34,719 nucleotides of DNA, from positions 835,055 to 869,773 of the forward strand of contig BFEA01000209.1 in NCBI GenBank assembly GCA_003427395.1, in the 5' to 3' direction. The position numbers and the translations under genes are program-made. The stretch comes from Chara braunii (Eukaryota; Streptophyta; Charophyceae; Charales; Characeae). Below are positions 29,301-34,719 of the stretch, one piece after another; position 1 is the stretch's first letter; each line of letters opens with the position of its first letter. The notes under the pieces are model-generated. The model searched no databases, was not told the origin of the DNA, and was given only the letters and a program-made list of their open reading frames with translations.

Positions 29301-31044
29301 TTATAGGTTTCGTTTGCAATGTTTGTTGTTTAACTGCATTTTGGTAAGGTTCGACATTCATGTTCAGGGTCATTACGCCGATGGTTGCTGGTCTACGATG
29401 ATCGGGTTTGTAAGGCAAAGTTGCGACAACTGTATGTAAGGGTCATTGCACGTGTGGATGTACAACATTGTTGAAAGGGAATGTTGGTTTCCCGTATGCA
29501 CATGGTGTAGTGCCATGATAAAAGTGTTCCAGATATAATTCACAAATTTTAGAAGGTTCTTTAGGCGGAGGGAAGTTACTCGTTCTTGTTATGAAGCTGA
29601 AGTGTTTTTTTTCCGCGGGTTTGAGATCTTCAAGTTGTCTCTTTTCGTATCAATGACGTCTCGTTTTTGTTTCCGTCACGGATGAGGAATTTGAAAAACG
29701 TTTTTCACCGATCCAATGATTGCACAGTGAATAAATTGCTTTAGCAACTGTTGTTTAAGTTGCCTTCCCATCTCTTCTGTCGATGTCAGTTGTCAATTCT
29801 AATATTCTTTTTAGAGAAAACATAAGAAGTTGTTTGTTGAATAACCATGTTCAACTTGATGAATTGTCTCCTACCATTATTTGTGAAGATGGTGTGACTT
29901 CGTTTTTCTTTTCACGGTCTGGCATGCAACCTGATTAATCAAAATCTCGATGACACTTATGTCTATTGCCCTCTGATTTATGAGGCCGGTATGTGGATGT
30001 TATTCTTTGGGAATCCCTCCTTTAAAATGTGTGAAAAAGATAAGGACGACACTAAGGAGGTGTAGTGACAAATACGTTTGGAAGGATCTGCAGGGTGTTG
30101 ATCGATGAAAGAAAACAACATGTTTAGGGAAACTTATTATATAAATAAGCATAAATCGAAGGACGTTTTATGTTGGAGGTCAATTTCTCTCTCCTATTTA
30201 AACTAGGCTGCTGCAAGTGGAAGAGTTGTCTCTCATTCGGTCAATGCTTCACTTTGAAATCTTCCAGCCTATTTTAGTATGAATCTCGAATGGGCGTTTG
30301 ACTGATGGAGATGAGATGTTTGGAACCCTTTTTAATATTAAGGAGACGTTTTTTAATCTCCCGTATCATTCTTTTCTGCAGACAAACTTCGGGCAGGTTA
30401 TTATGGTTGTGTGTTGACGCAGTTGAGAAATAGGGATTCATCATCCAAGACCTGAAAATAGGTAATGGGGTTTGACTTTGATAGCCGCCACAGACCTTAA
30501 CGTCCAACTATAAAATTTTTAAGAAACAGAAGGTAAAAACAAATCTCCTTTTTTTCTCAAAGTTAATTTGTTTAATCATCACGTACGACCATCGTAGACC
30601 GCGCGGGTACATCACAACTTACCTTCTTTCAAAATATACTTCTGATCGCAGACAAAGTCAAACCTGGACTTCAACTCACAAAATATACATGGAATCATAT
30701 CAAAGATTCAACATCGGCAAACCACGCACTACACAGGAGTAACTTCAACCACTCTCTACACTTATACCTCTTGCCTTATCCACAAAAAACCCAACCTTTG
30801 TCCAACCTTCTGAAATAAACTACTCATTCCTTTTTAAATGACCATTTAGTAAAAGTCTAAGTAAAAACCCAAAGAAACAATTTAACCCACAGGGGTTACA
30901 ACCCTTAGGTTAAGTAGCGAGAATGACTAAGGGTTGAGTCAGAAGCTGACCAGTTATCAAGGATAACAGAAAACGATCCTCGTAAGATCGGGATGAAATT
31001 AGTCAGATCTTGAATCGAAATAGTCGAAAAAGGACTTGTAATAC
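29301..31044. other. no gene recognised
   Basis: Many short frames, none recognisable. 29.3-30.1 kb may continue the retroelement relic (a stretch like NLDDTYVYCPLIYEAGMW near 29945) but shows no diagnostic motif. 30.6-31.0 kb is AC-rich. Confidence 0.4.
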
Positions 31045-31052
31045 AACACAAG

Positions 31053-31604
31053 CTAGGGTACCAGAGTGGCCCAGGGTCACTTGCCCAACCGGGCCAAAGA
31101 AAAAAAAAAATACTAGGCTACCAAAGTGGCCGGGGGTCACTTACCCGGCCGGGTCAAAAAATAACAATAAAAATAATATTTTTACATTTTATTTTTTATT
31201 TTAAATTTGGTATAAAATTTTGATGTGATCCTGAGACAAACGTCGTTCAGTTGATTTTTTTGCATAACATAGCTTGTTTTTGGAATTCTTTTTTTTTTTT
31301 TTTTTTTTGGGACCTTACTTGGTCCTTGCACGGGCTGACCACCCAGGACTCGGACGGCCCGGATTGTACCCCATAAAAAATACAAATAAAAATACTATTT
31401 TTAAATTTTATTTTTTATTTTAAATTTGGTGCAGAATTTCAATGCGACTCTGAGGCAAAAGTTGTTCACTTTATTTTTCTTCATAATATAGTTTGTTTTT
31501 TATATTTCTTGGATTTTGTTTTCACTTTTTTTTTTTGTTGGGACCTTTCCAGATCCTTGCACGGGCTGGCCATCCGGGACCCGGGCGCCCAGCTGGTAGC
31601 CTAA
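31053..31604 (+). mobile_element. element B, copy B2, with duplicated internal parts
   Basis: 552 bp with ends CTAGGGTACCAG and, reverse-complemented at the right, TTAGGCTACCAG. Flanked by AACACAAG and AACACAGG (31045-31052, 31605-31612; 7 of 8). The left terminus is repeated inside (CTAGGCTACCA at about 31114), and the shared core occurs twice (about 31190-31270 and 31410-31500), as does the GACC..TTGCACGGGCTG block. It carries ACCCGGCCGGGT (31143-31154). It is an internally duplicated or self-inserted version of B1. Confidence 0.85.
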
Positions 31605-31661
31605 AACACAGGTGAATTCCAAAGACTAAACTATATGTGTATGGAGAATAAACCTCCATAT

Positions 31662-32004
31662 CTGTGTAGCATCGTGTTTGGGTTCGGTGACCGAACCCGA
31701 ACGTTCGGGATCGAACGCAAACGAACGTCGAAACCCTCCAACGCGAAAAAAAAAAAAAAAAAAAAAAAAATCAGTTCTCCAAAAAAATTGAAAAACATAT
31801 ATGTTATGTAAAATAATAATACAAACAACTTTTGCCTTGGAGGTATGGTCAAATTCGTAACCAAACTCGAGTTAAAAATCAAAAACAAAATATATATATA
31901 TTTTTAACATGTTCGACCCAATACGTTTGGGTGGCATTCGGCTGAACACCCGAACATGTTCGAACGCTCGGAAAAGTTCCGAACATGTTCGGTGTGCTAC
32001 ACAA
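31662..32004 (-). mobile_element. element A, copy A3 (inverted)
   Basis: 343 bp on the minus strand. Ends are CTGTGTAGCA at the left and TGCTACACAA at the right, flanked by CTCCATAT and CCCCATAT (31654-31661, 32005-32012; 7 of 8). Contains CCCGAACGTTCGGG near 31697, CGAACATGTTCG at 31951 and 31980, an A run, and the shared core at about 31880-31800. Confidence 0.9.
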
Positions 32005-32079
32005 CCCCATATTATATCTCACTCAAATTTTCTTTCAAGATTAAATCTAAAACTATTTTCAAGTGAGTGCTGAGAGAAT

Positions 32080-32770
32080 AAAAAAAATTTCGGCAGCATA
32101 CATGATAGATTCCCAAGAATTTACCCATGTAAATATAATTTAACTCCTCGAAACTAAAAATTTTTTGGTAGAACTCCCTCTAGAGAAAGTGTCTTTCCGG
32201 AACTAATATTCGACTGAATACGAAATATGAAAACGATCCTTAGCTTTGCAAGTTAAATTTTTCCTAACCCTCTAATTTAGTAAACATTGAGGCAGTATCA
32301 TCTTCAGAGAATAAGGTTTCCTAGATTTATACAAAGTCAGATATGAACTCAAGATAAACATTGAGTTTCAACCAAACAAAATTTAATGAACTTTTTCGAT
32401 TTGCAAAAATTTCGGCAAACACTTTAAAAAAAAACGTTTTTTTTTTTTAATTTGTACAAACTTAAATACAAAATTTAAAAACAACTCTGACTTTACAAAG
32501 TCAAAATTTGTCTAACTTCCTGATTTAGTAAAATTTTGAGCAACACTTCCTCTAAAAAAGTAGTATTCACAAATTTATACTAAGTTAGATATTAAATTCA
32601 AACAAAAGCTGAAATTTGCAAAGATAAAATTTGACTAACTCCTTGGATTTGCAAAAATTTGGGCAGCACTTCCCTTCGCAAAAGTGATTTTCCAAAATTT
32701 ATACAAAGTCAAGTACGAAAAATAAACTTAACCCAGAAAATGTACAAATTAAACTAACTCCTATAGGTCT
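32080..32770. repeat. diverged ~123 bp tandem array
   Basis: A TAACTCCT-like block followed by ATTTGCAAAAATTTCGGC and TTTATACAAAGTCAGATA recurs with starts near 32141, 32265, 32387, 32513, 32636 and 32755 (spacing 119-126 bp). About five and a half units, AT-rich, strongly diverged and non-coding. Confidence 0.7.
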
Positions 32771-32794
32771 AATATACAACGGATAAATTTTCCA

Positions 32795-33297
32795 GAATTA
32801 AATAATCATTCTATAGTAAAATTGCAATCTAAATTTTAAATCTTCATTCCATCTTAAAAAATGTCATTCCAATTTAAAAATTTTTCATCTTACTTGCAAA
32901 CTTTCATTCCACGAATAGGGTATCCCTTCTTATTTGGACTGCATGCTAGAGATGGATTGAAAGTTTGGATGAGTTTATAAAATAGTTTAATTGGACTGTC
33001 ATTCTAAGTAAGGATTTTCATTCATAAATAGGTTAATCCAATCTAAATTAGAAGATATTTGTTTTAGTGAAATAAAAATTTAATTAAAAAATTTCATAAA
33101 CTCGTTCAGACTTCCATTCCATCTTAAACAAATAGATATAGTTGGAAGGGAAAGCTTATATTTAGACGGGAACTTATCGAATAAAACTGAAATTTTTAGA
33201 ATTTGACGAACATTGGAATGCTAATGTATAAATATGAAGGATATTTTTTTATGGAATGTTTTTTCAACTTCCATTTCTCGTGGAAATTTTTCTATTG
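32795..33297 (-). repeat. repeat H, copy Hb (left arm of inverted pair)
   Basis: Reverse complement of Hc and Ha. The part 32891-33297 is the ~407 bp arm that pairs with 33375-33780. The part 32795-32890 matches the AT-rich tail of Ha. It holds an unoccupied version of the E insertion site, which on the minus strand reads GATAAGTTCCCGTCTAAATA (about 33163-33182). Confidence 0.8.
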
Positions 33298-33374
33298 TAT
33301 GATGAGCATCTAGGTTGACACTCAGACAAAGTAAAGCTTACACTGAACCACATGCAAGTCTATACCACAATGGG

Positions 33375-33780
33375 CAATAGAAACATTCCCACGAGAAATG
33401 GAAATTAAAAAAACAATCTATAAAAATACAATCCTTCATATTTATAAATTATCGTTCCAATGTTCGTCCAATTCTAAAATTTTTAGTTTTATTAGATAAG
33501 TTTTCGTTTAAATATGAGTTTTCCCTTTCAACTACATCTATTTGTTCAAGATGGAATGAAAGTCTGGACGAGTTCATGAAATGTTTTAATTAAACTTTCA
33601 TTCTACTACAACAAATGTCTTTTAATTTAGATTGGATTAATTTATTTATGACTGAAAATCCTTACTTAGAATGAAAGTCCAATTAAAATATTTCATGAAC
33701 TCATCCACACTTTCATTTCATCTCTAGCATGCAGTCTAAATAAGAAGGGATACCCCATTCTTGGAATGGAAGTTTTCAAC
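33375..33780 (+). repeat. repeat H, copy Hc (right arm of inverted pair)
   Basis: Pairs with Hb across a 77 bp spacer (33298-33374), giving a ~890 bp fold-back structure. It begins near CAATAGAAACATTCCCACG and ends near GGGATACCCCATTC. Contains another unoccupied site (GATAAGTTTTCGTTTAAATA, about 33496-33515). No coding capacity. Confidence 0.8.
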
Positions 33781-33802
33781 AAAAGAAGAATTCCCAAGAG
33801 AA

Positions 33803-33911
33803 ATAAAAGTTGAGAAAACATTTCATAAAAAAAATCTTTCATATTCATAAATTATCATTCCAATGCTTGTCCAATTCTAAAATTTTCAGTTTTATTTGAT
33901 AAGTTCCCGTC
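33803..33911 (+). repeat. repeat H, copy Hd, truncated by E2
   Basis: Starts CCCAAGAGAAATAAAAGTTG and follows the Hc sequence up to GATAAGTTCCCGTC, where E2 begins. The last 8 bases (33904-33911, TTCCCGTC) are the presumed target site of E2. Confidence 0.8.
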
Positions 33912-33987
33912 CTGCGAAGCACACCGAACGTGTTCACGCCCCTTCATGTTCGCGCGAATTGTTTGCGAACATGTTCGGACGGACATA

Positions 33988-34060
<73 letters not shown>

Positions 34061-34719
34061 TACAGGGTCATCAGCCCGTACGTACGGAAGTCCCCCAGCA
34101 GACCTCCGTACGTACGGGCATTCGGCGTCCCGTACGGAGTCCAAACCCGACGGCGTTCGGCCCTCGCCAAAAATTATTTGGGGGCCTAAAAATAAATATT
34201 TTTTTCTGAATTGTTTTTTTGTGAGTTCTTAATGACGTGAGGTAGATACCCGTAAAATTTCAAATAATTTGGCTAAGCCAAGTAAGAATTAACAATCGTC
34301 CAAGATGGTGGTGTCAAAATGTGATCGCCCACGTATTTTTTCACTTTTCACTTTTTGTTTTCACTTTAGTTCGGGGTCGAAACAATTTTATTATTCTTTG
34401 AAACTTTTTCACTGGGTTTTATAATATGTAAAGCACCCATCTATAAATTTTCAGGGCATTTAGCTATGCCAAAAAAAAAAAAAAAAATCGCCAAAGATGG
34501 AGGTGTCGAAAATATGCTCGCGCACTCACTAAATTTTATTCTCTTTTTATTTTTATTTATTTTCATTATCATTATTTATTTTCTGTATTCTATTTTTATT
34601 TCAAATTTGGTAAGGAATTCGGATATAGTGCTCAGACAAATCTTGTTTAATTTCGTTTTCTCCATAACATATTTTTTTTTTTAGATTTTTTTGATGATCT
34701 TTTTTTTTTTTTTTTTTTT
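33912..34719 (+). mobile_element. composite palindrome-rich element E, copy E2 (cut by window end)
   Basis: Begins CTGCGAAGCACACCGAACGT, a diverged A-type end, then CGAACATGTTCG (about 33966). Next come (TA)34, a GTACG-type cluster with a perfect 14 bp inverted repeat CCCGTACGTACGGA/TCCGTACGTACGGG (34075-34088, 34105-34118), and a ~500 bp body matching E1 on the opposite strand. The body includes two CGNCCAAGATGGTGGTGTC-like blocks and ends with the shared core (about 34590-34690). The right end lies outside the window. Confidence 0.75.
33991..34058. repeat. (TA)34 microsatellite
   Basis: 68 bp of perfect TA inside E2, at the place where E1 has ~300 bp of AT-rich spacer. Open frames of alternating Ile/Tyr here are artefacts. 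Confidence 0.95.

Noticed and set aside
33930-34232. Open frames through the TA microsatellite
   Set aside because: Alternating Ile/Tyr from (TA)34; no protein-like sequence on either side.

Overview
The window looks like repeat-rich nuclear DNA of a plant-lineage eukaryote. Two ordinary genes are recognisable, both intronless as far as visible: a Brittle1-like mitochondrial-carrier-family protein (minus strand, 1853-4588) and a 57-codon bL33 ribosomal protein of the plant mitochondrial type (plus strand, 15464-15637). Everything else is mobile-element debris, tandem arrays, homopolymers and simple repeats. The CCHC plus coiled-coil protein remnant at 27-28.6 kb resembles, from memory, repeat-encoded proteins of charophyte algae (Chara). 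That species guess is inference and was not tested.

Layout. 0-6.3 kb: a ~100 bp tandem array, degenerate tandem copies of the carrier 3' end, the carrier gene, a punctuated purine array, then a short tandem repeat invaded by a 97 bp MITE. 6.3-10.4 kb: a duplicated ~660 bp block and the first copies of two dispersed repeats (R, with an exon-like segment, and T). 10.4-14.1 kb: a broken DIRS-like retroelement on the minus strand. 14.4-15.8 kb: a sequence gap and the bL33 gene. 17-25.5 kb and 31-34.7 kb: several non-autonomous DNA elements, some nested, with 8 bp target duplications. 25.7-29.3 kb: broken coding relics of one or two further retroelements on the plus strand. 32-33.9 kb: a ~123 bp tandem array and an inverted pair of ~407 bp repeats.

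Main observation. Elements with clearly different ends (called A, B, C and E here) share one ~85-100 bp internal core, present about nine times in this window. Their ends are packed with short self-complementary words that differ between types: GAACGTTC in A, GCCCGGCCGGGC in B, GTACG in C. In two alignable cases the palindromes differ by a symmetric pair of changes that keeps the dyad (CCGAACGTTCGG versus CCGTACGTACGG; GCCCGGCCGGGC versus ACCCGGCCGGGT). This suggests a modular non-autonomous family whose terminal palindromes change while symmetry is kept.

Assembly caution. Positions 22121-22158 hold a 38 bp back-to-back Tn5/Nextera mosaic-end junction, a library artefact, so the flanks of that point may not be contiguous. 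There are Ns at 14431-14445 and 19795, and the window begins and ends in homopolymer runs.
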